DNA from: DATHVR01 sp035461175
GTDB lineage: Bacteria > Actinomycetota > Acidimicrobiia > Spongiisociales > ZC4RG35
Assembly: GCA_035461175.1 (NCBI GenBank)
Contig: DATHVR010000102.1
Coordinates: forward strand, 1-43,614
DNA length: 43,614 nt
Reading direction: 5' to 3'
In this document: positions 1-7,498 of the stretch, one piece after another
How positions within the stretch are numbered: position 1 is the first letter of the stretch
Layout of the letters: each line of letters opens with the position of its first letter
Notes under the pieces: generated by a model
What the model was told of the DNA's origin: nothing
Databases searched by the model: none
The model's input: only the letters and a program-made list of their open reading frames with translations
Position numbers and translations under genes: made by a program

Positions 1-24
1 AATTGCGCGCCATGGCGCGCAATT
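1..24. repeat. Perfect 24-bp palindrome
   Basis: The first 24 bases equal their own reverse complement, with arms AATTGCGCGCCA meeting at a central CATGG. No gene explains it. It could be a protein-binding site or the stem of a terminator for a gene beyond the left edge. The sequence is directly visible; the role is unknown. Confidence 0.6.
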
Positions 25-46
25 CTGTCGCGAAAATTCTCTTCGT

Positions 47-168
47 CCCCACCACCCCGAACCTTCGGTGACAGACGACCTCCCGGGTGAAACGGGCGGC
101 CGGACGACCCCCACCACCCCGAACCTTCGGTGACAGACGACCTCCCGGGTGAGACGGGAAGCCGGATG
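47..168. repeat. Two tandem copies of a 60-bp sequence (62-bp period)
   Basis: Bases 47-106 are repeated at 109-168 with only a few differences. Each copy contains CCGAACCTTCGGTGACAGAC followed by GACCTCCCGGGTGA. CCGAACCTTCGG can form a short hairpin and CCCGGG is palindromic. The block lies downstream of the minus-strand gene ending at 251. I see no coding potential in it. Confidence 0.75.
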
Positions 169-198
169 GCCCCGACACGACGACGGCCCGACGACCAG

Positions 199-280
199 CC
201 GCGGGGGGTTACAGGGGGGTCGTCCCCCCTTGAAATATCACCGCGGGGGGTTACAGGGGGGTCGTCCCCCCTTGGAAATG
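199..280. repeat. Tandem G-rich hairpin repeat at the 3' end of the cyclodeaminase gene
   Basis: A 42-bp unit starting CCGCGGGGGGTTACAGG occurs at 199-240 and again from 241. Each unit has an AGGGGGG/CCCCCCT inverted repeat with a TCGT loop. The second unit supplies the last codons and the TAA stop of the minus-strand gene; the first carries the same TTA triplet just beyond it. This looks like a local duplication of the gene's 3' end and may terminate its transcript. Confidence 0.7.
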
Positions 281-1108
281 CATCAGCGCGGCGAGGGCGG
301 CGGCTACGTCCTGGCTGGCGATTCCCACCGATTTGAAGAAGGTGATTCCGTCGGGGGCGGTCCGGCGACCCGAGAGCAGGTCGCCCAGGGTGGCATCGGG
401 GGCCTTCTCGGCAGCGATCAGGTCGCCGGCCTCGTGAGAGGCGGCCTCGACGTCGTCGACCACCACGAAGGCCTTTCGGGTCACGTCCACGGGCACCTCG
501 ATCATCCCCGGCCGGAAGGCGCCGACAGCGTTGATGTGGGTGTGCGGCCGGATGGAATCAGGGCTGAAAAGGGGTGCCTCGGAAGGGGTGGCACACGACA
601 CCACGTCGGCCGCTGCCACCGCCTCGTCGGGGTCGGTGGCCACCTCTCCGCCGACGCGACCGGCGAGGTCGGCGGCGTGATCGGGATTTCGGGACCAGAC
701 CAGCACCCGCTCGATGGGACGGACTGCCCGCACTGCTTCCACCTGGTCGAAGGCCATCGCCCCCGCTCCCAGCATGGCGAGGGTGGCGGCAGCTTCCCGG
801 GCGAGGAGGCGGGTGGCCAGGCCGGCCCCGGCCCCTGTGCGGATGGCGGTGAGGGTGGGACCGTCGACCAGGCCCAGCGGCGAGCCATCGGAACCGAAGA
901 CCATGACCAGACCCACCGGGTTGCCCGGCACCGTGGAGACGATTTTGATCCCGGTGTTGTCACCCACCCGTCCCGGCATGAACATCGACACGCCCAGCTG
1001 TTGGCGCAGTGGGATCTCGACGTCGTCGGAGAAGGCGGCCACCTGCGATTCGACGGCGGCGGACATGGGAAGCGCCGCCCGGGTCTGTTCGGCGTCGAGG
1101 ACGATCAT
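251..1108 (-). CDS. Ornithine cyclodeaminase / mu-crystallin family protein
   Basis: The 285-residue protein belongs to the ornithine cyclodeaminase/mu-crystallin family of NAD(P)-binding enzymes (cyclodeaminases, alanine dehydrogenases, ketimine reductases). The N-terminal part has the family pattern with LPMSAAVESQVAAF, then the region ending DGPTLTAIRTGAGAG (about 80-95), then the Rossmann glycine motif MLGAGAMA near residue 112. It is slightly shorter than the usual 310-330 residues, so the substrate cannot be named. Its ATG shares one base with the stop of the upstream NYN gene (TGATG), so the two are probably translationally coupled. The last six residues, GGTTPL, are encoded inside the 42-bp hairpin repeat, so the present C-terminus may have been created by the repeat. 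Confidence 0.85.
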   Translation of the reverse strand: MIVLDAEQTRAALPMSAAVESQVAAFSDDVEIPLRQQLGVSMFMPGRVGDNTGIKIVSTVPGNPVGLVMVFGSDGSPLGLVDGPTLTAIRTGAGAGLATRLLAREAAATLAMLGAGAMAFDQVEAVRAVRPIERVLVWSRNPDHAADLAGRVGGEVATDPDEAVAAADVVSCATPSEAPLFSPDSIRPHTHINAVGAFRPGMIEVPVDVTRKAFVVVDDVEAASHEAGDLIAAEKAPDATLGDLLSGRRTAPDGITFFKSVGIASQDVAAALAALMHFQGGTTPL

Positions 1109-2139
1109 CAGTTGGTGGTGACGGTGTAGTCGCCCGCCTTGGGGTCGAACTCGAGGCCGATCATTCCCCGCCGCTCAGCGGCCCGACAGAACTGAAGGAA
1201 CCCGCTATACCCGAACCTCTTCTCGGAGAAGTCGGGCTGACGCTTGCGGAGCTCGTTCTTGAGTCCCGACAGCAGGGGGGTCCCGTTGCGCTTCTCCAGC
1301 TCCTCCACCACCGAAACCAAGAGATCGAATGCCTCGCTCTCCTCGGCTCCCCCGGCCGCGATTTGGACCACGGGATCGCCCTTGGCCGGGCCTTCGGTGA
1401 GTTCGACCACTCCCTGCGAAGCGAGATCGGACAGGAGTTCCCGGAACCCCCGGTAGCCATAGTCGGCTTCGGAGAAGGTGGGGTCCTTGCGCAGGAGAGC
1501 GCGTTTCAGGGAGGAGCCGAGCACAGTGTCGCCCGAACGCTGCAGGCCGGCCAGCGTCCGGTTGATGAGCGACTCCAGCCCCTCGCCGGCCTCGTCCTCT
1601 TCGGGGCGGACCTCGGGCGGTGCGCTCGGCTCGCGCCGCCCCGAAGGAGTCGGCGCTCGCCGCGGCTCGACTCCTTCCAGGTTCTCGTAGAAGAGGAACT
1701 CGTCACAGGCGGGGGGAAGCATCTTGGAGGTGGAGGCCTTCACCCCCACTCCGATCACCCGCTTGTTGAGCTCCCGCAGCTTGTGCACCAGCGGGGTGAA
1801 GTCCGAGTCCCCCGTGCAGATTACGAAGGTGGTGATATAGGTCCGCTCGAAGGCCTGCTCGATGGCGTCGACCGCCATCTTGATGTCGGCGGCGTTCTTG
1901 CGGGTCATCCCCATCCGTTGGGGGATCTCGATCAGTTCGACGTGGTTGCGGGTGAGCATGCGCCGGTCCTCGTCGAACATCGACCAGTCGGCGTAGGCCC
2001 TCCGCAGTACCACCCGTCCCCGTTCGGCGAGGGCGTCGGCGATGGGATCGAAATCGAATTGCATTCCGCCCAGAGAATCGCGGGCGCCGATTGCCAGGTT
2101 CTCGTAGTCGAGGAACAGGGCGATGCGTTCTTCATCCAT
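1108..2139 (-). CDS. NYN-domain RNase-like protein with two OST-HTH/LOTUS domains
   Basis: The 343-residue protein starts with a NYN (PIN-like, LabA/DUF88) domain at about 1-155. The expected acidic residues are visible: D11 in LFLDYEN, D85 and D91 in AADIKMAVD, and D111/D113 in GDSDF. A low-complexity linker rich in R, P and E follows. Two winged-helix OST-HTH/LOTUS domains then lie at about 188-262 and 270-340, each with an F-S-E-x-x-Y/F-G-Y-x-G-F motif. NYN proteins are typically metal-dependent RNases and LOTUS domains bind RNA, so a role in RNA turnover is likely but the target is unknown. A TACCCT hexamer at 2148-2153 (minus strand) sits 8 nt before the ATG with no Shine-Dalgarno, which suggests a leaderless start. 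Confidence 0.88.
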   Translation of the reverse strand: MDEERIALFLDYENLAIGARDSLGGMQFDFDPIADALAERGRVVLRRAYADWSMFDEDRRMLTRNHVELIEIPQRMGMTRKNAADIKMAVDAIEQAFERTYITTFVICTGDSDFTPLVHKLRELNKRVIGVGVKASTSKMLPPACDEFLFYENLEGVEPRRAPTPSGRREPSAPPEVRPEEDEAGEGLESLINRTLAGLQRSGDTVLGSSLKRALLRKDPTFSEADYGYRGFRELLSDLASQGVVELTEGPAKGDPVVQIAAGGAEESEAFDLLVSVVEELEKRNGTPLLSGLKNELRKRQPDFSEKRFGYSGFLQFCRAAERRGMIGLEFDPKAGDYTVTTN

Positions 2140-2177
2140 GACAACCCAGGGTAGGGCGGCAGGGCTACGATCGACGC

Positions 2178-2312
2178 ATGGGCGACAGTGCCTGCTGGCT
2201 GGACCGGGTCTGCCTCGAATGCGGACTGTTCATCGACGACGAGGACGTCGAAGACGACCGGTGCCCCCATTGTGCCGCTCCCCTTCCCCGGGACGGCGGC
2301 GAACCGGCCTGA
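2178..2312 (+). CDS. Small zinc-ribbon protein (44 aa)
   Basis: This short ORF encodes 44 residues with two CxxC knuckles, CLEC and CPHC, separated by an acidic stretch (IDDEDVEDDR). This is the layout of a minimal zinc ribbon. A TACGAT hexamer at 2166-2171 lies 6 nt before the ATG and there is no Shine-Dalgarno, consistent with a leaderless mRNA. It is divergent from the NYN gene across 38 bp, so the two promoters nearly abut. It is convergent with the nuclease gene ending at 2319. Function is unknown; single zinc ribbons may bind nucleic acid or act as rubredoxin-like adaptors. Confidence 0.7.
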   Translation: MGDSACWLDRVCLECGLFIDDEDVEDDRCPHCAAPLPRDGGEPA

Positions 2313-2318
2313 TCGTCG

Positions 2319-3716
2319 TCAGGCCCGGTAGGACTCGCAGGTGAGGCGGAACTCGCAGCCGCCGCACCACGGACCGACCGAGGGGGCCACCGCCAGGGGA
2401 TCCTCCCAGTCCCATCCATTCACCACCGCCACCCGCCGCCGCAGTCGCTCGGTCGCCAGGTCGGCGACGCCGGGCTCGAGTTCGACTATCTCGCACACGG
2501 GAGGTGAGGGCCGCACGTAGTGACGATGGATCATGATCGGGTCGTCGGGACCGATCCAGCGGCGAAGTCCCACCGCGTAGAGGTCGTCCTCGATCTCAGT
2601 GTCTCCGGGGCTGCCGGTCTTGATCTCCACCGCCACCGGGCGGCCGGCAGCGTCCCGGGCGGTCATGTCCAGGAAGCCGATGATCGTGACTCCGTGGATG
2701 TCGGCCCGCTCACCTTCGAGAATCGTCAGCCCGACCGGGAACTCGAGACGACGCACCCCGATGCCCTCGGCATCCATCAGATGGCGATGGTGTTCCCACA
2801 TCATCCGCATGTCGGCCACTTCCGAAGGAGCCACCCCCAACAGGAAGTCGCTCACGGTGTCGGCGGGAGTATCGGAACCCTCGGCGGCGGCAACGAGGGC
2901 GTGGAAGAGCCGGCCCTGGGAGACGGCCGGCGAAGCGTCATCGTCACCGTCATCCCGGGGGATGCCGTGGACACGTCGCCACGCCACCCGCCGCCGACAT
3001 TGGACCAGACCCTCGACGTCGGTCTTGGTGAGGTTGATGGTTCGGGCGCTGGACGGAACGATCCGGTCGGTGGGAAAGGCGCCGCAGAGGGCGGCGCGGG
3101 CGCACCAGACACAGGCCGGGCCCGGGCGCACTCCGGAGGTCCGGAGGGCGGGCGCCTCTTCCACCAGTGCACGAAGAACCTGCTCCAGGTCGGAAGGCGC
3201 CGGCACCTCCTCCACCTCCCCCGGCCAGGCCATCAGGTCGGTGAAGGTCTCGGCCTCCTCGGCTCCCGACCACATCACTGCCGCTTCCTGGGGCGAAGAG
3301 GACGATCGACCCGTCTTGAGCCGCACCATCTCCACGGAGCCGTCGGCATGAGTGACACGAAAGGTGACGTGGACCGAGGTGGTCACGCCCGCCCGGTCGT
3401 CGTCGAAGGCGATCGACGCTCCCTCGAGGTCGATCTCGGCGCCCTGCACGTGGAAGATCCGCTCCACGTTCAGGAACATGCGTCGGATCAGGTCTGCCTC
3501 GAGAGGGCTGAGAGAGCCCAGATGCCGATCCACCAATTCGCCCCGGTCGATCCCCGGGTTGGCCCAGGCATCGGCCAGGAGATCGCGCAGGATCATCCAG
3601 CGATCGAGCCGGCCCCGTGGCTGTCGGGTCCGGCTCCGCCCGCCTGCCTCCGGGCAGGGGTGAGTCAGCTCGGCAACTTTGAGCTTGCGGTAGTTGGGGA
3701 CGGTGCGGATAGACAT
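2319..3716 (-). CDS. PD-(D/E)XK nuclease, tandem Cas4/RecB-like halves
   Basis: The C-terminal half (about 230-465) has the Cas4/AddB-type arrangement. There is a lone cysteine C240, the PD-(D/E)XK core with D350 in GFLDMT and E364-I-K366 in VAVEIKTG, then the closing cysteines C451, C454 and C460. Together these would form a 4Fe-4S cluster around a nuclease fold. The N-terminal half (about 1-215) appears to be a second, degenerate copy: a cysteine at 21, VRLKTG at about 131-136 in the position of VEIKTG but without the acidic residue, and C202, C205, C211. It probably cuts or unwinds DNA ends with a partner; no helicase is adjacent. A TACGTT hexamer at 3726-3731 lies 9 nt upstream of the ATG. 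A later Met at residue 41 is a less likely start because it would lose C21. Confidence 0.75.
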   Translation of the reverse strand: MSIRTVPNYRKLKVAELTHPCPEAGGRSRTRQPRGRLDRWMILRDLLADAWANPGIDRGELVDRHLGSLSPLEADLIRRMFLNVERIFHVQGAEIDLEGASIAFDDDRAGVTTSVHVTFRVTHADGSVEMVRLKTGRSSSSPQEAAVMWSGAEEAETFTDLMAWPGEVEEVPAPSDLEQVLRALVEEAPALRTSGVRPGPACVWCARAALCGAFPTDRIVPSSARTINLTKTDVEGLVQCRRRVAWRRVHGIPRDDGDDDASPAVSQGRLFHALVAAAEGSDTPADTVSDFLLGVAPSEVADMRMMWEHHRHLMDAEGIGVRRLEFPVGLTILEGERADIHGVTIIGFLDMTARDAAGRPVAVEIKTGSPGDTEIEDDLYAVGLRRWIGPDDPIMIHRHYVRPSPPVCEIVELEPGVADLATERLRRRVAVVNGWDWEDPLAVAPSVGPWCGGCEFRLTCESYRA

Positions 3717-3763
3717 CGCACCGTCAACGTAGCGGTCAGGGGTGACAGATCAGGGGATGTCGA

Positions 3764-4003
3764 TCAGCGCCCGTTGTTCCAGGAGGGCGGATCCGAAGCC
3801 GGGAAGGACTCGGCGATCGCCTGATCGACCGGGTCCGGCCCGTCCGTCTCGCCAGGCGGATTCTCCGGCCCTCTCACCGGCGCCACCGTCTGCCACTCGG
3901 CGGGCGATTTGGTACGACGGCGAGCCAACCACCTTCCTCCCAGCCAGCCGGCCACAGTCAGCACCACCAACGAGATCGCCAGGGTCCACACTCGACTCTT
4001 CAT
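3764..4003 (-). CDS. Small membrane-anchored protein with ESFPASDPPSW motif
   Basis: The 79-residue protein has one N-terminal membrane segment (about 5-25, VWTLAISLVVLTVAGWLGG) followed by basic residues, giving a short cytoplasmic tail. The tail ends with the motif AIAESFPASDPPSWNN. That motif recurs in many small actinobacterial and proteobacterial proteins of unknown function, and it identifies this frame as the real one over a same-size overlapping frame at 3750-3989. A TAGCCT hexamer at 4011-4016 lies 7 nt before the ATG with no Shine-Dalgarno, so the start is probably leaderless. It is divergent from the HATPase gene. Confidence 0.75.
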   Translation of the reverse strand: MKSRVWTLAISLVVLTVAGWLGGRWLARRRTKSPAEWQTVAPVRGPENPPGETDGPDPVDQAIAESFPASDPPSWNNGR

Positions 4004-4092
4004 GTTCCAGAGGCTACGCCCCCGGGGTCACTAGGGGACCCCGATGGGCGGAAACCGCTTGTACCGGCGAGTCTCCGCCTATGCTGACCGGG

Positions 4093-4482
4093 ATGTCCCG
4101 CATGGAACTGAGGCCCGATCCGGGCAGCCCCCGGAAGGCAAGGTCCTTCGTTCGCAAGGTGCTGGAAGAGTGGGGGATTGACCAGCCTGTGATCGATGAC
4201 GCCGCCCTGCTCGTCACCGAGGTGGTCACGAACGCCGTCATCCACGCCCAGACTTCGATCACTGTCGAGATGACACGCCAGGACGACCACCTTCGCTTCC
4301 GGGTGTCCGACCTGGACGATCATCAGGTGACACGGCGGCAACCCTCTGAGCAAGAACCGACCGGCCGGGGGATGTTTCTGGTCGACTCCATCGCCTCGGA
4401 CTGGGATGTGGTCTATGGCGATGACGGCAAGACCGTGCGGTTTTCATTGGCCGTCGGAGATCGCGAGACCGAACGGGTATGA
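4093..4482 (+). CDS. RsbW-like anti-sigma factor serine kinase (HATPase_c)
   Basis: This protein of about 129 residues is a stand-alone GHKL/HATPase domain of the RsbW/SpoIIAB type. The N-box is LLVTEVVTNAVIHA, the G1 region is RVSDLDD, and the G2 region is GRGMFLVDSIASDW. Such proteins bind and inhibit a sigma factor and phosphorylate a STAS antagonist. A TATGCT hexamer at 4080-4085 lies exactly 7 nt before the ATG at 4093 without a Shine-Dalgarno, so I prefer 4093 over the in-frame ATGs at 4081 and 4102. The stop overlaps the next start (ATGA). A STAS protein and a PP2C phosphatase lie just downstream on the other strand, completing the three partner-switching components. The sigma factor is not in the window. 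Confidence 0.85.
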   Translation: MSRMELRPDPGSPRKARSFVRKVLEEWGIDQPVIDDAALLVTEVVTNAVIHAQTSITVEMTRQDDHLRFRVSDLDDHQVTRRQPSEQEPTGRGMFLVDSIASDWDVVYGDDGKTVRFSLAVGDRETERV

Positions 4483-4943
4483 CCCCGGCCGATCTCATCG
4501 AGGTCTCGATCCGGCGCCTGCCGCTCGAGTTGTGGAACCGCAGTCGCCGTTGGTTCGAGGAGCTGCTACGGGAATTCGCCGTCATCGCCAGCGACTCCGA
4601 TGACTCCATTCCCCGCGACCTCCTCGCCTTCCTCGAGACCACCCGGGAGCGGTTCGGGCAGTTCTCCGAGGCGAGCAATGCGGCGCTCGAGACGGCTTAT
4701 GCCGCCGACGAGGCCGAGATCGACCTGGAACTGAACCTGCCTCAGGAAGCGGCCCCTGCCGTGGCGGAACTCCGCGACCTGATCGAGCGGGCCCGCCAGT
4801 TCTGTCGCCGGGGTGAGCTCCTGACGCTGGAGCCGGAGCCGGAGGTCTTTGCGTTCATGGAGTGGTATCTGGATGAAGTCGCCGCCCAGATCGAAGGGAA
4901 TCCACCCACCCCCTGGCCCGAGTCTCGCTCGGGCGCCGCCTGA
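4479..4943 (+). CDS. Conserved helical protein coupled to the RsbW-like kinase
   Basis: I do not recognise a named family. The 154-residue protein is predicted to be almost all helical, acidic in the middle (YAADEAEIDLELNL) and has no membrane segment or obvious catalytic motif. It starts on the ATGA that overlaps the kinase stop, so it is translated with the kinase and is probably its functional partner, for example a regulator of the kinase or of its sigma factor. One cysteine occurs at about residue 109 in ARQFCRRGEL. The partner role is inferred only from coupling. Confidence 0.75.
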   Translation: MTPADLIEVSIRRLPLELWNRSRRWFEELLREFAVIASDSDDSIPRDLLAFLETTRERFGQFSEASNAALETAYAADEAEIDLELNLPQEAAPAVAELRDLIERARQFCRRGELLTLEPEPEVFAFMEWYLDEVAAQIEGNPPTPWPESRSGAA

Positions 4944-4964
4944 GATCCACCTCGGGCAGATGAA

Positions 4965-4985
4965 GGAGGGCCCGAGGGGGCCTCC
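4965..4985. terminator. Possible bidirectional terminator between convergent genes
   Basis: GGAGGGCCC and GGGGGCCTCC form an imperfect stem with a short loop and one mismatch between the kinase operon and the convergent STAS gene. No U-tract is evident, as is usual at this GC content. The assignment rests on position and symmetry only. Confidence 0.35.
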
Positions 4986-5000
4986 CCGGAACCTCCGCCC

Positions 5001-5315
5001 TCAGACGCCCAGGTAGTCGGCCAGGCCGGCCACCTCTAGGGTGCGCTTGACCCGCGACCTCACCCCCGTGAGCCGCAACTCGCGACCGGCTTCTTCGAGT
5101 CGCTTGCGACCCTGAACGAGAACCCCGAGCGCCGTCGAGTCGAGGAAGCTCACCCCGTCCATGCGGATCTCGAGGTCATGCCCCGACCGGGCCAGGTCGA
5201 TGAGGGCGCCGCGCAGTTTGGAGACGTTGCCGAAGTCGATCTCCCCGCTCAGGGTGATCACGTCGACATCTTCCTCGGTCGATGTGTCGAGCTCGAGTCC
5301 GTCCGGTGCCAGCAT
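5001..5315 (-). CDS. STAS-domain anti-sigma factor antagonist (RsbV/SpoIIAA-like)
   Basis: The 104-residue protein is a single STAS domain with the typical start VDVITLSGEIDF and the conserved phosphorylation loop GVSFLDSTALGVLV. The serine in LDSTA (near residue 60) is the expected target of an RsbW-type kinase. In the unphosphorylated state such proteins bind the kinase and free the sigma factor. A strong Shine-Dalgarno (GAGGAGAAG) directly precedes the ATG. It lies about 45 bp downstream of the PAS-GAF-PP2C gene on the same strand, so phosphatase and substrate are probably co-transcribed. Confidence 0.92.
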   Translation of the reverse strand: MLAPDGLELDTSTEEDVDVITLSGEIDFGNVSKLRGALIDLARSGHDLEIRMDGVSFLDSTALGVLVQGRKRLEEAGRELRLTGVRSRVKRTLEVAGLADYLGV

Positions 5316-5361
5316 CTTCTCCTCGGCGTCAGGTGGTGGTGAGGCTAATCATGCCCGGTGG

Positions 5362-7032
5362 TTATTCACCGGGACGCTCGACCCGGAGCGCGAGCAGCAC
5401 GACGTCGTCACGGGGGTTGGGCTCTTCGATCTGAAGCTGCACGAGAAGCCGGTCGAGGAGCGGCTCGAGATCCTCACTGTGGGCTCCTTTCAGGAGCGGG
5501 GCGAGCGACTCGGGCGGAGCCTCGGCACCGATCGCGAACCCGTCGGTGTAGGCAACGACGGTGTCGCCGGGCCCGAGCCGGGTTCGGTGCTGGAGGGGCT
5601 CGAGTTCGGCCAGGAATCCGAGTGGTGGACAGGGCTCGCCCAGCGGCTCCACGCCACCGTCCGCGCGAACGATCAAGGGCGGCGGATGGCCGGCCAGGAC
5701 GACACCGAGTTCGATGCCGGCGTCATCGAACCGGAAGGTCATATACGCCAGCGTGCACATTCGCGCCGGTTGCTCATGGCGCAGGACGTTGTTCATCTGG
5801 GCCATGACCGTGTCAGGGTCGGGATCGAGGGCCGCCGTTGCTCGTAAGGTGTAGCGAGCCACGCCTACCGCCGCCGCCGCCGGAATGCCCTTACCTTCGA
5901 TGTCACCCACCGCCACCAGAAGCGTGTTCTCGTCCGGGACCAGTACATCGAAGAAGTCGCCCCCCACTCCGCTGAACCGGGCCTGCGGGCGATAGCGGCT
6001 GGCAATCTGCATCCCGGGAACCTCGGGCAATTCCGTGGGCACCAGTCCCCGTTGCAGGACCTCGGCCGTCTCACGCTCGTGGGCGTAGAGAAGGGCATTG
6101 GCCAGGGAGACGCCGGCCCTCTCCGCCACCGCTTCGATCCAGCGCATTTCACTGCTGTTGAACCGCGGATCCTCACCCCGGCGACCGAGAGTGAAGGTGC
6201 CCACCACCCGATCAGCCGCCTTGAGCGGGGCACACACGACATGCGTCAGGCCGTAATGCTGGACGGCGGCCGCCAGATCGGGCAACTCGTCCTCGAGGGA
6301 GGCACCGGGACCGAATCGGACCACCTCGGAGCCGCCAGACCGGGCCACGCGTGGCTCGAGACCGGGCGTGTCGATCGGGATCCGGATCTGATCCGTCTGG
6401 TCGATGACGATCTGCTGATCGGTGGAGTCGGGATGAACCGTCGCCACGGGTGTCAAATAACCCCCGTCGTCGATGATGTGGACGCCGGCCCAATAGGCGA
6501 GGTCGGGGACAACGACGCGAGCCAGGGCAATGAGGATCTCATCCACCTCGATCGAGGCGGCGAGCGAGTCCCGAGCACGCGACAGCAGTTCCCGCTCCCG
6601 CTCCTGGACGACCTCATCGGTGATGTCGTTGAAGAAGTTGATCGCCCAGACGACGCGACCCGAGTCGTCCTTCACCGGACTGGAGCGGATACGCGTCCAC
6701 CTGGTATCGCCCGAGTCGGGGTGGCGGTATCCGACGACCTGTTCGGCCACCGGCTCTCCTCGCAGGACGCGACGGCCCGGCAACTCGTCGGGTGAGACGG
6801 GCTTACCGTCGAGATCGACGAGCTCGTACTGAGAGATCAGCGACTCGGTCGGATGAACGATCAACTCGTCTCCGTTGGCTACCCCCAGCATCTGGGCGGC
6901 TCGGTTGTTGGCATAGATGAGCTCACCGGGACGGTCCTGGATGGTCACCGCTTCGGAGGCGTGCATGAACAGCACGTCGAGCACGTGGCGGCCCTTGTCG
7001 AGGGCGAGTTCGATGAACCGGTCACCCGGCAA
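5362..7032 (-). CDS. PAS-GAF-PP2C serine phosphatase (RsbU/SpoIIE type)
   Basis: The 556-residue protein has a PAS domain (about 10-130), a GAF domain (about 145-315) and a C-terminal SpoIIE/PP2C phosphatase domain (about 330-552). The phosphatase metal motifs are present: GVGGDFFDV, VGDIEGKGIPAA, LAGHPPPL, YTDGF and RDDVVLLAL. It should dephosphorylate the STAS antagonist encoded just downstream and so couple an input sensed by PAS/GAF to a sigma factor. No membrane segment is seen, so it is probably cytoplasmic. The start is a TTG preceded by GGAGGAAGC. The ligand of PAS or GAF cannot be told from sequence. Confidence 0.9.
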   Translation of the reverse strand: MPGDRFIELALDKGRHVLDVLFMHASEAVTIQDRPGELIYANNRAAQMLGVANGDELIVHPTESLISQYELVDLDGKPVSPDELPGRRVLRGEPVAEQVVGYRHPDSGDTRWTRIRSSPVKDDSGRVVWAINFFNDITDEVVQERERELLSRARDSLAASIEVDEILIALARVVVPDLAYWAGVHIIDDGGYLTPVATVHPDSTDQQIVIDQTDQIRIPIDTPGLEPRVARSGGSEVVRFGPGASLEDELPDLAAAVQHYGLTHVVCAPLKAADRVVGTFTLGRRGEDPRFNSSEMRWIEAVAERAGVSLANALLYAHERETAEVLQRGLVPTELPEVPGMQIASRYRPQARFSGVGGDFFDVLVPDENTLLVAVGDIEGKGIPAAAAVGVARYTLRATAALDPDPDTVMAQMNNVLRHEQPARMCTLAYMTFRFDDAGIELGVVLAGHPPPLIVRADGGVEPLGEPCPPLGFLAELEPLQHRTRLGPGDTVVAYTDGFAIGAEAPPESLAPLLKGAHSEDLEPLLDRLLVQLQIEEPNPRDDVVLLALRVERPGE

Positions 7033-7094
7033 GCTTCCTCCAGGTATTCAAGATCGCATGCTAGAGGACGACACGTGAGGGGGCGACACGGGAC

Positions 7095-7120
7095 GTTTGC
7101 GCCACCCACGATGCGGGTAG
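7095..7120 (+). promoter_or_regulatory. Sigma-B-like promoter for the CsbD gene
   Basis: GTTT at 7095-7098 and GGGTAG at 7115-7120 are 16 bp apart, matching the GTTT-N13-17-GGGTAT form of sigma-B/SigF promoters. The CsbD gene, a classic sigma-B target in Bacillus, starts 44 nt downstream with a good ribosome-binding site. Confidence 0.75.
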
Positions 7121-7163
7121 ATCTCTTGTGTCCTCTCAGAAGCGACACAGGAGGGAGAGACAA

Positions 7164-7367
7164 ATGTTGAACGAAGGAACCCAGAGAAAATGGGAAGGTC
7201 GTTGGGACCAGCTCAAGGGCAAGGCCCAGCAGATGTGGGGCGACCTCACCGACGATGACCTCGATGTTGCCGAAGGCAACTACGACGAGTTCGTCGGCCG
7301 TATCAAGGAGCGCACGGGCGAGTCGGAAGAGGCAATCCGTAACCGCCTCGAGCGCGAAGACATCTGA
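7164..7367 (+). CDS. CsbD family general stress protein
   Basis: The 67-residue hydrophilic protein matches the CsbD family (KWEGRWDQLKGKAQQMWGDL, then DDLDVAEGNYDEFVGRIKER). Members accumulate in general stress but have no assigned biochemical activity. The ATG at 7164 is chosen because ACAGGAGGGAGAGA lies directly before it; an upstream in-frame start at 7128 would bypass this site. A sigma-B-like promoter precedes the gene and a strong hairpin terminator follows it, so it is a one-gene unit. Confidence 0.93.
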   Translation: MLNEGTQRKWEGRWDQLKGKAQQMWGDLTDDDLDVAEGNYDEFVGRIKERTGESEEAIRNRLEREDI

Positions 7368-7386
7368 GTCGCCGACCGCGACCAGC

Positions 7387-7417
7387 AGAAGGGCCCCGGG
7401 ACTCCCGGGGCCCTTCT
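7387..7417. terminator. Strong intrinsic hairpin after CsbD
   Basis: A perfect 14-bp stem (AGAAGGGCCCCGGG and its complement) closes on a 3-nt ACT loop 20 nt after the CsbD stop and is followed by a T/C-rich TTCTTCG stretch. It is the clearest terminator in the window. Confidence 0.9.
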
Positions 7418-7498
7418 TCGTGGACGAGCGGGACCTTCGGCCCTGGCCGGGAGTGACCGAACAGTCGACCATGACAAACGTCCCACAGACCGGAAAGC

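Noticed and set aside
149..1129. Long plus-strand frame (326 codons) opposite the cyclodeaminase gene
   Set aside because: It is the antisense shadow of a gene with clear family motifs; its product is Gly/His-rich without domain features, as expected from GC-rich antisense frames.
2520..3824. 434-codon plus-strand frame opposite the nuclease gene
   Set aside because: Antisense to a protein with conserved Cys and EIK motifs; no recognisable domain and a His/Arg/Gly-rich shadow composition.
3750..3989. 79-codon minus-strand frame overlapping the small membrane protein
   Set aside because: The alternative frame (3764-4003) carries the ESFPASDPPSW motif, a membrane helix and a leaderless promoter; this one has none.
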